DNA of 64,000 nt from Clostridia bacterium (GCA_017547805.1 JAFYOR010000075.1:21880-85879), one strand, 5' to 3'. Counted from the first letter of the stretch, positions 51,557 through 60,641 are shown. The notes: a model not told the origin generated them from the letters alone. Made by a program: numbers and translations.

Positions 51557-53161
51557 ATGAAGAAGACCCTCGCTATCGTCCTTGCTCTGGCCATGCTGCT
51601 TGGCTCGATCGGTCTGGCTGAATCCACGGTTGAAGTGTATACGCAGAAACTGCTGGATGCCGTTCCGACGCTGGAAAAGAGCGAAGCCCTCTACTTCGAA
51701 GATGGACTGAACATCACCGGTATGGGCGTCCACTTCAACAGCTATCCGACTGAATTTGATGGCTGCTTCTATTTCCCGGCGATTGAGAAGATGACCGGTG
51801 CGCACATCGGCATCGACTGGCGCGTGGAAGACAACTACGGCACGCAGGTCGCCACCACGCTGGCTTCCAGCAATCTGCCTGACATCATCCAGGCTGGCGA
51901 TTATGGCATCAGCGCTCTGGTGAGCGAAGGCGCCATCCTGCCGCTGGACGATTATCTTGACCTCATGCCCAACATCGTGGCTGCCGTCGGCGAGAATCGT
52001 ATGGCTGACTGGCGCGAGGCCGATGGTCACATCTACACCATTCCGACGATCGTGAACGTTCCGGGTTCCCAGACCGTTCAGGTTCGCAAGGACTGGCTGG
52101 ACGCGCTCGGCCTGCCGCTCCCGCAGACTTGGGAAGACTGGATGACCGTTTGGCGTGCGATCAGGGACAACGACTGCAACGGCAACGGCGATCCGACCGA
52201 CGAGATCCCGCTGGCTCTTGAACAGGGCAGCAGCGGCGAGCGCTCCATGGCGAGCCTGCTGAATGCGTTCGGCATCAAGGCTTCCAGCGACTGCCAGTTC
52301 TGCGTGCTGGATGACGGCACCTACACCATGGTGTACGAGCATCCGCGTTATCGCGAGTTCCTGGAGACTGTTCAGGCGATGTATGCTGAAGGCCTCATCG
52401 ACCAGCAGTTTGCCACCCGTACCCAGAGCGAACTGTTCACCATCATGGACACCAACCTCTGCGGCACGGCCATGACTTGGGCCGAGCGTGCTAAGCTGAG
52501 CACCTATGCCAACATCGACGCCGGCGACGCCGACGCTCTGTGGGAGTCCGTTGCTCCGATCACTGGACCGTATGGCGACCAGATGACTCAGGAGCGCGCT
52601 GCTGTGACCGGCCTGTGGTCCATCACCGTTGCAGCTGAAGACAAGATCGAAGAAATCATCAAGGTCTTTGACTGGTGCTTCTCTCCGGAAGGCATCAACC
52701 TGTACAACTACGGTATCGAAGGCGTCAGCTATGATTGGGTTGACGGCAAGGCGGTTATGTACCCCGAAGTCGTGGCCAACGGTTTCGTTGACTACCGCGC
52801 GATGGGTATGCAGTATGAGCCGTTCGGCGGCGCGTGGCAGACTGAAGCCTTCATGCAGGGCCTGTTCGCCGGCGTTGCGCTGGAAGACCTCGATCCGGGC
52901 GCTGCTTCCTTCTACAATGGCCTCGCCGTTGTTAACACTGGTAAGTTCTACGCGATGCCGCAGACCCTCGAAACCGAGGAGTACACCGAGTATCGCGCTG
53001 AGCTGATCACCACTGGCGTGTGCGTGCTGCGCGACCAGTGTGTTGCTGGCCAGATCACCGTGGATGAGTTCTTTGCCAAGTACGAAGCCCTCAAGGCTCA
53101 GGGTCTGCAGGAAGTCATCGACGCCGGCACCGCTGCGTATGCGAAGCTGGTTGGCGGCTGA
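51557..53161 (+). CDS. Extracellular solute-binding protein of the sugar ABC importer
   Basis: 534 aa. Signal peptide MKKTLAIVLALAMLLGSIGL..A with no lipobox Cys, unusual for a Gram-positive binding protein, which is normally a lipoprotein. The type-1 (LplA-like) fold shows ASSNLPDIIQAGDYG, RKDWLDALGLPLPQTWEDW with the NDCNGNGDPTDEIP Ca-binding-like loop, and FDWCFSPEGINLYNYGIEG. AAAGGAGG precedes the ATG. Followed by a hairpin terminator, so strong expression of this gene relative to NamZ2 is possible. Confidence 0.92.
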   Translation: MKKTLAIVLALAMLLGSIGLAESTVEVYTQKLLDAVPTLEKSEALYFEDGLNITGMGVHFNSYPTEFDGCFYFPAIEKMTGAHIGIDWRVEDNYGTQVATTLASSNLPDIIQAGDYGISALVSEGAILPLDDYLDLMPNIVAAVGENRMADWREADGHIYTIPTIVNVPGSQTVQVRKDWLDALGLPLPQTWEDWMTVWRAIRDNDCNGNGDPTDEIPLALEQGSSGERSMASLLNAFGIKASSDCQFCVLDDGTYTMVYEHPRYREFLETVQAMYAEGLIDQQFATRTQSELFTIMDTNLCGTAMTWAERAKLSTYANIDAGDADALWESVAPITGPYGDQMTQERAAVTGLWSITVAAEDKIEEIIKVFDWCFSPEGINLYNYGIEGVSYDWVDGKAVMYPEVVANGFVDYRAMGMQYEPFGGAWQTEAFMQGLFAGVALEDLDPGAASFYNGLAVVNTGKFYAMPQTLETEEYTEYRAELITTGVCVLRDQCVAGQITVDEFFAKYEALKAQGLQEVIDAGTAAYAKLVGG

Positions 53162-53203
53162 TTGAATCAGAATAAACGCTCTGATTGAGTCGGAATGTAA
53201 CCT

Positions 53204-53236
53204 AAAAAAAGGGGCTGCGCAAGCAGTCCCTTTTCT
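53204..53236 (+). terminator. Terminator or attenuator between binding protein and second NamZ
   Basis: GGGGCTGC-GCAA-GCAGTCCC flanked by A's and followed by TTTTCTT. An AATCAGA..TCTGATT hairpin lies just before. It likely reduces read-through into the second NamZ gene. Confidence 0.78.
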
Positions 53237-53265
53237 TCTAGGGTATAACAGGAGGAATGGTTTTT

Positions 53266-54453
53266 GTGGTGAGAAAAATACTCAGCGGCATTGATCGGAT
53301 CGATTTGATGGATCAGGCATTCAAAGGGAAGCGGCTTGCCGTTGTGACTGGCGGCGGCGCAGTTGACCGCAACCTTTCTTCCACGCTGGACGTCTTGACG
53401 AGCCGATATCAGGTTGTACGGCTGTTTAATACGATTTACGGCGTAAGAGGTGATTTTCGCTACGGTGAAGAGATCCCGTATTATGTGGACGAAAAAACAG
53501 GATTGGATGTGCACAGCATTTTCAACATCGAGCGAACGGCGCCGACAGCTGAAATGATGCAGGACGTCGATATGCTTGTATTTGATATCCGTGGGGCGGG
53601 CACGCGTTTTTTTGAATACCTTCATTGTCTTGCGAGTATCATGAAGGCATGTGCCCGGTACAAGAAGCCTGTGACCGTGCTTGACCGTATTGCGCCTTTG
53701 GGAGGAACAATTGTCGAAGGCACCGTCTGTCCGCCAGATATGCATACGATTGTCGGCGATTATGAACTGCCGTCGCGTTTTGCGCTCACGATGGGTGAAT
53801 TCGCCCAATATATCAATGGCGAGTTTGATATCGGCTGCGATTTGACCGTGATTCCGGTGGAGGGATGGACACGCGAACTCTATTATGACGAGACAGACGT
53901 GCCGTGGCTGCTTCCTTCGCCCAGCCTCAATAGCGTGACTGCCAACTTGCTTTATGCAGGTTTCTGCATTTTCGAAGGCGTATCTACCATCAGCGAGGGT
54001 CGCGGCACCAGCAAACCGTTTGAGATGATCGGCGCGCCATGGCTCAATACGCCAGCCCTGCTCGACGGGATGAAAGCGCGCAGTCTTGAAGGCGTGCGCT
54101 TTGCGCCGGTCTATTTCCGTCCGCAGGCGTCGAAACACAATGGCGAGGTTTGCAGCGGTGTACAGATTCTCGTTGACGACCGCGAGCGTTTCAGGCCGTT
54201 CCTTACGGCACTTACGATGCTGGAGATCATTCGGGATCTGCATCCGAATGAAATCAAATACAGAGATTGCTCTGCCGGACATTTAGTGAAGGAAGAAGTA
54301 AGCAGCCCGGTGTTTACTCGGTATATTGACAAGCTGCTGGCGACGGATGCGTTCAGCACAGGGCACATGTCAGCGCAGCAACTGGTTGATGCTTATGCGC
54401 CGGAACGGGAACGCTTTGTTCAGCGGAAGAAGAAATATCACTTGTATGAATGA
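53266..54453 (+). CDS. Divergent NamZ/DUF1343 protein lacking the EHG motif
   Basis: About 395 aa, probably from GTG 53266 (GGAGG ten bases upstream; GTG 53269 and ATG 53257 are alternatives). It aligns to the first NamZ along its length (ILSGIDRIDLMDQAFKGKRL, VFDIRGAGTRFFEYLHC, TISEGRGTSKPFEMIGAPW). Where NamZ has EHGIRG it has IYGVRG, and TNPTG is TGGGA. The family Glu at that place is thought to be catalytic, so this copy may be inactive or of altered specificity, perhaps a sensor or binding partner. Confidence 0.85.
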   Translation: MVRKILSGIDRIDLMDQAFKGKRLAVVTGGGAVDRNLSSTLDVLTSRYQVVRLFNTIYGVRGDFRYGEEIPYYVDEKTGLDVHSIFNIERTAPTAEMMQDVDMLVFDIRGAGTRFFEYLHCLASIMKACARYKKPVTVLDRIAPLGGTIVEGTVCPPDMHTIVGDYELPSRFALTMGEFAQYINGEFDIGCDLTVIPVEGWTRELYYDETDVPWLLPSPSLNSVTANLLYAGFCIFEGVSTISEGRGTSKPFEMIGAPWLNTPALLDGMKARSLEGVRFAPVYFRPQASKHNGEVCSGVQILVDDRERFRPFLTALTMLEIIRDLHPNEIKYRDCSAGHLVKEEVSSPVFTRYIDKLLATDAFSTGHMSAQQLVDAYAPERERFVQRKKKYHLYE

Positions 54454-54730
54454 GTGAATTAGGTGCGTTTTGAGCATGGAAAATTAACTGGCGATCAGTT
54501 TCAGACGCCTGTTGAAATGGCATGTAAAGTGAAAGGGGCTTATCAAATTTCAGCAGCGAATACAAGCTTGATAAACGTGTTTTCGGGTTGCTATGATGAG
54601 TTTAGGAATCGGAAGACAATGGATCTTGCTTATGGTACTGTTTGAGTTGTCGAGGAATAAGCCGGAAGTAATCTGCAATCAAGGATCTGGTTTAGACGAG
54701 CATTGACTTCATTTTCCGACTTTTTCTGCG
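54454..54730. other. Right end of the element, no clear gene
   Basis: A 60-codon frame at 54463-54645 has no ribosome site or recognisable family. The stretch is AT-rich. No recombinase remnant is seen. Confidence 0.4.
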
Positions 54731-55081
54731 AACAACGAATCCCGTCTGTACGCGCTTGGGGAGCGGATCTATACGCCGATCGCCGAAAAATACGAAACGA
54801 CGCCGCAAAACGTCGAATGGCTGATCCGTCACGCGCTGGAAAGCACGATGGACAGCGCGCGTGCGGAGGCGCTGTATGCGTTTTTCGGAAACACAATCGA
54901 CCCCACGCGGGGAAAGCCCACCAATGCGCAGATGATCGGTATGCTGGCCCAGAAGGTGCGGGTGGGGGAAAAGTAAAGAATAGCAGGAAAAACAGGGCGG
55001 GAGAGAAGAGTGGGCCAGCCCAATCAATCTTCAGAAAACCGATCAATGCTTAATTTTGCATAGCCAATCAATACCTTTGCT
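54731..55081. pseudogene. Displaced spo0A 3' end; right copy of the 351-bp direct repeat
   Basis: Matches 44838-45188 base for base apart from about nine substitutions (for example CGAACGG to CGAATGG, which changes Arg to Trp at one codon, and CTTTG to CTTAA beyond the gene). It starts in mid-gene at NNESRLYALG and keeps the frame to the stop. It is the leftover end of the original target and also carries three CC(A/G)ATCAAT words. Confidence 0.9.
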
Positions 55082-55158
55082 ATATCGGATTGACATGCAT
55101 GATGATAGAGGGTTTACTATTTTCAGCTGTAATGATAGAATCAAAAAAGGAGTGGCGA

Positions 55159-55203
55159 ATGAAAGAAGGCGTGTACAACACGCAGATATGCGGCGATACA
55201 TGA
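55159..55203 (+). CDS. Possible 14-aa leader peptide of csm6
   Basis: AAGGAG six bases before ATG 55159; the frame MKEGVYNTQICGDT ends in TGA at 55201, from which the csm6 ribosome site GGAGGAAAT follows. It may couple translation to csm6. TTGACA at 55091 could be part of the promoter, with a poor -10 (TTTACT) 17 bases later. Confidence 0.3.
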   Translation: MKEGVYNTQICGDT

Positions 55204-55215
55204 GGAGGAAATGCA

Positions 55216-56568
55216 ATGACGAATGACATTCTGTTTACCTGTGTGGGTACGACCGATCCGGTCAGAGGATTCCGCGACGGCGGCATGCTCCACATCATGC
55301 GGCACTATCGACCGCAGAAGGTCTGTATTTTCCTCTCCAAGGAGATGGCTGACTTTGAACGTGCAGACCAGCGATTTACGAAGACTTTTAAGTATGTTTG
55401 CGAACACTGGGAGAATTATGCGCCGCAAATGGTTACCCATGACAGCGAGATTGTCAATGCGGCGGATCTGGACGCGGTCTATGATCCGCTGTTCAGCTTT
55501 TTCAGGCAAACAGTTCAGGAGAATCCCGGAAGCCGCATCCTGATCAATCTCAGCTCCGGAACGCCGCAGATGAAAATCATTCTGGCGCAGCTTTCGCTCA
55601 GCCCGCAATACCAGACGCTGGGCATTCAGGTGCTCAATCCGGAGAAGCGATCCGGATCCAGCGAACGCGCCAATCACAAGGATTATATTATTGAAGATGA
55701 GCTGGAACTCAACGAGGATAACGAGCCTGATTCTCCTTGCCGCTGTACAGAACCCCGTATGCTGGCCATGCAGCGCAATATGCAGCGCACCCGAATCCGT
55801 AGTCTTTTGGAACAGCGGGATTATCGCGCGCTGTCTGCCATGAGAATAGACCTTCCGGCTGAGATTGTGCCGCTGGTCAATCATCTGGCGGCAAGAAACG
55901 ACCTGAAAAGCGAGGAGGCCAAAAAACTGGCTCGTGGCTTGTCGCTGCCCTTTGCGCTCTATCCGGCGAAGCGGGCGACGGATGAACAGTATAAGCAGCT
56001 CAGCGAATACCATCTGCTTTTGCGGAATCTGCAGCTTACCAAGCGCTATACGGAGTTTGTCCTGCGGATCAATCCGTTCCTGACGTATCTGACCATCCAG
56101 ATGCTTCAAAAGAGCCTGCCGTGCCCGCTTTCCGGCATCATCGAGCCGAGGCGCGACGACCGTATCCGCCTTGATCCCGTGGCGATGGCGCGGATCCTTC
56201 CGGCGGAGAAGGCTGCGCTGGAGACGCGGCTCAATGAAATGATCCGCCCCAATACGGATATCAGTCTGCATGTGCTGGTGCCGTTTCTGCGTGTGCTGGG
56301 CAAGCTGCCGGATTCCACGCTCAACGTGCTGGAGGCGTGCGTCCGGCTGAACAGGGCGCAGCGCAATCCCGCCGCCCATCAGCTGCACGCGATCACGGAA
56401 GAACGGATTCAGGCGGATTGCGTTGACGACAACGGCAGGCACTATGGCGCTGCGGATCTGGTCCGCGCCTTTGGGCGGATGCTCCGGGAAACCTATCCGG
56501 ACTGGTGTGACGAAGCGCTGTTCACCATTTACGACCGCTGCAACGAATACATCATCAGCCTCCTGTGA
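55216..56568 (+). CDS. csm6: CRISPR-associated Csm6 (CARF-HEPN ribonuclease)
   Basis: 450 aa. The N-terminal CARF domain shows ILFTCVGTTDPVRGFRDGG and the ligand loop INLSSGTPQMK (S113-S114). The C-terminal HEPN domain carries R383-NPAA-H388, the R-x4-H nuclease motif. Csm6 is a non-specific RNase activated by cyclic oligoadenylate made by Cas10. It lies on the other side of the array from cas10, in the same direction. GGAGG precedes the ATG. Starts 134 bp after the displaced spo0A end. Confidence 0.93.
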   Translation: MTNDILFTCVGTTDPVRGFRDGGMLHIMRHYRPQKVCIFLSKEMADFERADQRFTKTFKYVCEHWENYAPQMVTHDSEIVNAADLDAVYDPLFSFFRQTVQENPGSRILINLSSGTPQMKIILAQLSLSPQYQTLGIQVLNPEKRSGSSERANHKDYIIEDELELNEDNEPDSPCRCTEPRMLAMQRNMQRTRIRSLLEQRDYRALSAMRIDLPAEIVPLVNHLAARNDLKSEEAKKLARGLSLPFALYPAKRATDEQYKQLSEYHLLLRNLQLTKRYTEFVLRINPFLTYLTIQMLQKSLPCPLSGIIEPRRDDRIRLDPVAMARILPAEKAALETRLNEMIRPNTDISLHVLVPFLRVLGKLPDSTLNVLEACVRLNRAQRNPAAHQLHAITEERIQADCVDDNGRHYGAADLVRAFGRMLRETYPDWCDEALFTIYDRCNEYIISLL

Positions 56569-56767
56569 TCTTCACCGGAAGAGACGTCGGTGCGAAAGGC
56601 CTGTTTCAGCAGCTTATTTTTGCTCGTTTTTTCGGCATTCGCACCGACGTTTTTTGCAGTTATGTATAAGTTTAGCGGATCGTTTTTTCTGACGTGGTGT
56701 ATACGGATAAGAGATTTTGTGTTATAATATCCAAAATAGACGGCATATTTCAATTTACTTTTGCTGT
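56569..56767 (+). promoter_or_regulatory. CRISPR leader region
   Basis: About 200 AT-rich bases between csm6 and the first repeat. A TATAAT at 56724-56729 suits transcription of the array towards cas10. An inverted ACGTCGGTGCGAA..TTCGCACCGACGT pair (about 56583-56595 and 56638-56650) forms a hairpin after csm6 and may be its terminator (followed by TTTTTTG). Confidence 0.65.
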
Positions 56768-57141
56768 TTAAATTTATCCCCGCAAGGGGACGGAAACTTG
56801 TCGGCATTGTTCATTTTTCTATAAAAAGTAATTAAATTTATCCCCGCAAGGGGACGGAAACTTATTATATTCGTACGTTCCTCTCTTCGCCTCTTTGTTT
56901 AAATTTATCCCCGCAAGGGGACGGAAAAGGGATGCGCTCATCGTTGTGTTCCGGCTTCAGACCGTCAAAACTTATCCCCGCAAGGGGACGGAAATCGATG
57001 GTGTTATACTGTGTGTTTCCTATGATGTTGTCACAATTTATCCCCGCAAGGGGACGGAAACCCTTCTACCTCAGGCTGCTCTTCTACTTCAGGTTGCTCT
57101 TCAGGAGCTGATATCATTTATCCCCGCAAGGGGACGTATTT
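56768..57141 (+). CRISPR. CRISPR array, 6 repeats and 5 spacers
   Basis: 30-bp repeat with constant core TCCCCGCAAGGGGACGG, self-complementary CCCC/GGGG stem, ending GGAAAC. Repeats start at 56768, 56832, 56899, 56966, 57032 and 57112. The first three share TTAAATTTA at the 5' side; later ones vary there, and the last has lost GAAAC. Spacers are 34, 37, 37, 36 and 50 nt. The array runs in the direction of the cas genes; degeneracy at the end supports this orientation. Confidence 0.97.
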
Positions 57142-57168
57142 TTCACATCCATCATCGGAGGTGATCAT

Positions 57169-59487
57169 TTGAATCCGCAAACCCTGCAGGCCACGTTCGG
57201 CGGCCTGCTTCACGACATCGGCAAGCTGGTTTTCCGCGCCGGGGAGGATCCGAGGGATCATTCCTCGTCGGGATATGCATGGCTTTCAAAGCGCCTGCCC
57301 GACGCAGCGTGGCGCAAAATCCTCGACTGCGCACGCTGGCATCATGCGGCTGCCCTCCGGCAGGCGCAGGCAGAGCGTAGCAGCCTCGCATACATCATCT
57401 GCACGGCGGACAACATCGCCGCTGCGGCTGATCGTCGGGAAGAGGATGAGGGCGGATCACGTTTTGATCGCACGCTGCCGCTGCATTCTGTCTTCACCCA
57501 TCTCAACGGCGCGCACCCCGGCCTTGCGCTGGAACCGGCGCTGCATGATGGCAGGCTGCGTCTGCCGGGGCGGCAGGCGCCTGTTTCCGCCGCAAGCTAT
57601 GCGCAGCTGCTGCGTGTGCTGGGGCAGGGGCTGAGCGATGCCGCGCCCGATGAAACATGGATCAATTCACTGCTGTGCCTGCTGGAAAGCTGCACATCCA
57701 ACGTGCCGGCCAGCACGTTTACGGGAGAAAGCCCGGATATTTCTCTTTACGACCATCTGAAGATGACCGCGGCGGTCAGCGCCTGCATCAGCGAATACCT
57801 GCAGGAGAAGCAGGTCACGGATCTGCGGGTATGCCTGTACGAGAAAGAAAAGCATTTCCGCGCCGAAAAGGCGTTCCTGATGTATTCTGCTGATCTGTCG
57901 GGCATTCAGAAATTCATATACACCGTCGCCACGCAGGGCGCGCAGCGTTCTCTGCGCAGCCGTTCGTTCTTCCTTGAGCTGCTCATGGAGCACTATGTCG
58001 ATGAGCTGCTCACGGCCTGCGGACTCAGCCGCGCCAATCTGATTTACAGCGGCGGCGGACACTGCTACATCCTTCTGCCCAATACAAAAAACGCACTCAA
58101 TCAGGTTGAGCGCGTTTGCTGCCGGATGAATGACTGGCTGATCGACCAGTTTAGTATCCGTCTGTATATGGCGCATGGTTGGCAGCCCTGCTCCGCAAAC
58201 GATCTGACCAATACGCCGGCTGAAAATGCACCGTATAAAGCGATTTTCAGCGGCGTTTCCTCGATGATCAGCCGCAGCAAGCTGAAGCGCTACAGCGCCG
58301 GACAGATGAGGCATCTGAATGCGGTGCAGGCCAATCTGGATGGGCGCGAATGCACGGTCTGCGGCAGCACGGATGCTCTGCGCGAGAACCGCTGCCGCTG
58401 GTGCGCCCGGTTTGAGGCGATCTCCAGACTCATTCAGGATGAATCCCGCGTTGCGTATTATGTGACTGCCGATGCTTCTGCTGGATATGATTTGCCGCTG
58501 CCGACGCTGGAGGGCGAAGGATATGTCTCCGTGATTGACGAGGCGGCTGCGCGAAAGCTCCTGAAAACCGATGTTGCCGTGCGGCGGGTGTATACCAAGA
58601 ATCAGGCGTTCACCGGCATGAAATACAGCACGCGGCTGGACATCTGCGATTACTTTGCCAGCAATCAGAACGAAGAACTGGCGAAAGCCTCCTCCGGCAT
58701 CAAGCGGCTTGCCGTCTGCCGGATGGACGTTGACAACCTCGGCCATGCGTTTGTCGCCGGTTTTGAGTGTGAAGACGCGGAGAATCCGGCGGATAAGTAT
58801 CATTTTGTCACGCTTTCGCGCACGGCTGCGCTTTCCAGACAGCTTTCGCTCTTCTTCAAGCGCTATATGCGCGAGGTGCTCACGCAGGGACAGGCGCTTC
58901 GGGTCTCCGTGGTCTATTCCGGCGGCGACGACGTGTTCCTGCTCGGCGCATGGGATCATGTGATTCAGGCGGCGGCGCGCATTCGCCATCAGTTCCATGC
59001 TTTCACGGGCGGCGCGCTGACGCTCAGCGGCGGCGTTGGTTTGTTCAATGCGACATATCCCATCCGCATTGCGGCGGATGACACGGCGGATCTTGAGCAG
59101 CGCGCCAAGGCGGAACCGGGAAAAGACTCGATTTCCCTTTTCGATCCGCTGCAGGCGCACACGTATTCCTGGCAGGTTTTCACCGATCGGGTGATGGGTG
59201 ATAAGCTGAAGCTGCTGCAGGAGTTCTATCAGGGACAGAATGAGCGCGGCACGGCTTTCCTCTATCAGATGACCACCCTGCTGCGCGAGGCTGAACACGA
59301 CAAGCTGAATCTGGCGCGGTATGCGTATCTGCTTTCCCGCCTTCAGCCGTCCAGAAGCAGCGCTGCATTCAGGCTGTATGATCGCTTTTCCCGCCAGATG
59401 TATGCGTGGGCATGTCAGGCGCAGGATCGCAGGCAGCTGATTACCGCAATTTACCTGTATGTATATATGAACAGAAAGGCGGATTGA
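57169..59487 (+). CDS. cas10: Type III-A Cas10 (Csm1)
   Basis: 772 aa from TTG 57169 (GGAGGTGAT upstream), starting 27 bp after the last repeat. HD nuclease motif LLHDIGK with H15-D16; HARWHH-like second His cluster; zinc knuckle CTVCG..CRWCARF (about 395-415); palm with RMDVDNLG and the GGDD active site at 585-588 in VVYSGGDDVFLLG. It makes cyclic oligoadenylates upon target RNA binding and cuts ssDNA. All catalytic motifs are intact. Confidence 0.96.
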   Translation: MNPQTLQATFGGLLHDIGKLVFRAGEDPRDHSSSGYAWLSKRLPDAAWRKILDCARWHHAAALRQAQAERSSLAYIICTADNIAAAADRREEDEGGSRFDRTLPLHSVFTHLNGAHPGLALEPALHDGRLRLPGRQAPVSAASYAQLLRVLGQGLSDAAPDETWINSLLCLLESCTSNVPASTFTGESPDISLYDHLKMTAAVSACISEYLQEKQVTDLRVCLYEKEKHFRAEKAFLMYSADLSGIQKFIYTVATQGAQRSLRSRSFFLELLMEHYVDELLTACGLSRANLIYSGGGHCYILLPNTKNALNQVERVCCRMNDWLIDQFSIRLYMAHGWQPCSANDLTNTPAENAPYKAIFSGVSSMISRSKLKRYSAGQMRHLNAVQANLDGRECTVCGSTDALRENRCRWCARFEAISRLIQDESRVAYYVTADASAGYDLPLPTLEGEGYVSVIDEAAARKLLKTDVAVRRVYTKNQAFTGMKYSTRLDICDYFASNQNEELAKASSGIKRLAVCRMDVDNLGHAFVAGFECEDAENPADKYHFVTLSRTAALSRQLSLFFKRYMREVLTQGQALRVSVVYSGGDDVFLLGAWDHVIQAAARIRHQFHAFTGGALTLSGGVGLFNATYPIRIAADDTADLEQRAKAEPGKDSISLFDPLQAHTYSWQVFTDRVMGDKLKLLQEFYQGQNERGTAFLYQMTTLLREAEHDKLNLARYAYLLSRLQPSRSSAAFRLYDRFSRQMYAWACQAQDRRQLITAIYLYVYMNRKAD

Positions 59488-59491
59488 TTGC

Positions 59492-59974
59492 ATGGCTTAC
59501 AATGATCGCGGATACAACCGTGGCTATGGACAACAGGGCGGAAGCTATAACCGTCCCTATAATCAGGCTGCGCCTGCACCCAAGCCCATCGAGCCCAAGA
59601 TGATCCCTGCCGATTATGTGGATGCCGCTGAACGCGTGATGAACACCCTGCAGGAGCTTGGCGGCGGCAGAATACGCATCACGACGTCCAAAATGCGCGG
59701 CTTTCTGGAGCTTGTCAACGATATCTATAACACGGAGAGCCTCCGGGATGAAGAGGAGATGCTTGGCGAAAGCCAGCTCAAGCTCATGCGGCTGCGGGTT
59801 CGGATCGTGTATGACGCCGGACGGGAAATGGATGTACGAACCTTCGTTGAAAAAGCGCAGCTGCTGGAGTACATCAAGGGAATCGGCAGCAGCCGGAAGA
59901 ATATGATTCAGTTTGCACATTACATGGAGGCGCTGGTGGCGTACCATCGTTTCCTCGGCGGTAAGGAGAACTGA
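59492..59974 (+). CDS. csm2: Csm2 (small subunit)
   Basis: 160 aa. The N-terminal 35 residues are disordered, rich in Tyr, Gly, Asn and Gln (GYNRGYGQQGGSYNRPYNQ). The helical Csm2 domain follows (KMRGFLELVNDIYN, EYIKGIGSSRKNMIQFAHYMEALVAYHR). It forms the belly filament along crRNA. 4 bp after cas10. Confidence 0.9.
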   Translation: MAYNDRGYNRGYGQQGGSYNRPYNQAAPAPKPIEPKMIPADYVDAAERVMNTLQELGGGRIRITTSKMRGFLELVNDIYNTESLRDEEEMLGESQLKLMRLRVRIVYDAGREMDVRTFVEKAQLLEYIKGIGSSRKNMIQFAHYMEALVAYHRFLGGKEN

Positions 59975-59975
59975 T

Positions 59976-60641
59976 ATGTACGGAAAGATTGTGATTTACT
60001 GCGATATGAAGGTGATCACCGGATTGCACATCGGCGCTTCCGGCGCGTTCTCTGCAATCGGCGCCGTGGACAGTCCTGTTATACGCGATCCGATGACGCA
60101 TCAGCCGATCGTTCCGGGCAGCAGCCTCAAAGGCAAGCTGCGTACGCTTCTGGCGCGCAGCCTCTGTCAGGATATCAACAGAATGCCTGCGTTCGACGAT
60201 GATGCGCCTGTGATCCTGCGCATGTTCGGTTCTGCCCGTCCGGTCAGGCGTTCCCGACTGCAGTTTTCCGATTGCTTTGTCACGAATGCAGACCGTTTTA
60301 CCGAAGTCGCGATGACGGAGGTCAAGATCGAAAATGGCATCAACCGCCTGAACTCCGTGGCGAATCCGCGTCAGATTGAGCGCGTGGTTTCCGGCGTGGA
60401 GTTTGGTGTTCGCATCGTATATGACGTCCTTGAAAAGGCGGAGGTCATGGAAGACATGGAGCAGCTTGCCCATGCCATGAAGCTTCTGCAGCTGGATTAT
60501 CTGGGAGGCCATGGCTCCCGCGGCAGCGGACGTGTCGCTCTGGGGAACTTCCGGTTTGAACAGGTTGCATCGGATATCCCCGATCAGGATCTGAAAGCCA
60601 TCTTCAATAAGGTAGAAAACTATGGATTATTGCCTGTTTAA
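59976..60641 (+). CDS. csm3: Csm3 (backbone RAMP, target RNA nuclease)
   Basis: 221 aa. It has the RAMP start MKVITGLHIGASGAFSAIGA and D32 in AVDSPVIRD, the catalytic aspartate that cuts target RNA every six bases. IVPGSSLKGKLRTLL and GGHGSRGSGRVALG are the glycine-rich loops. Start ATG 59976 just after the csm2 stop. It overlaps csm4 by 20 bp. Confidence 0.95.
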   Translation: MYGKIVIYCDMKVITGLHIGASGAFSAIGAVDSPVIRDPMTHQPIVPGSSLKGKLRTLLARSLCQDINRMPAFDDDAPVILRMFGSARPVRRSRLQFSDCFVTNADRFTEVAMTEVKIENGINRLNSVANPRQIERVVSGVEFGVRIVYDVLEKAEVMEDMEQLAHAMKLLQLDYLGGHGSRGSGRVALGNFRFEQVASDIPDQDLKAIFNKVENYGLLPV

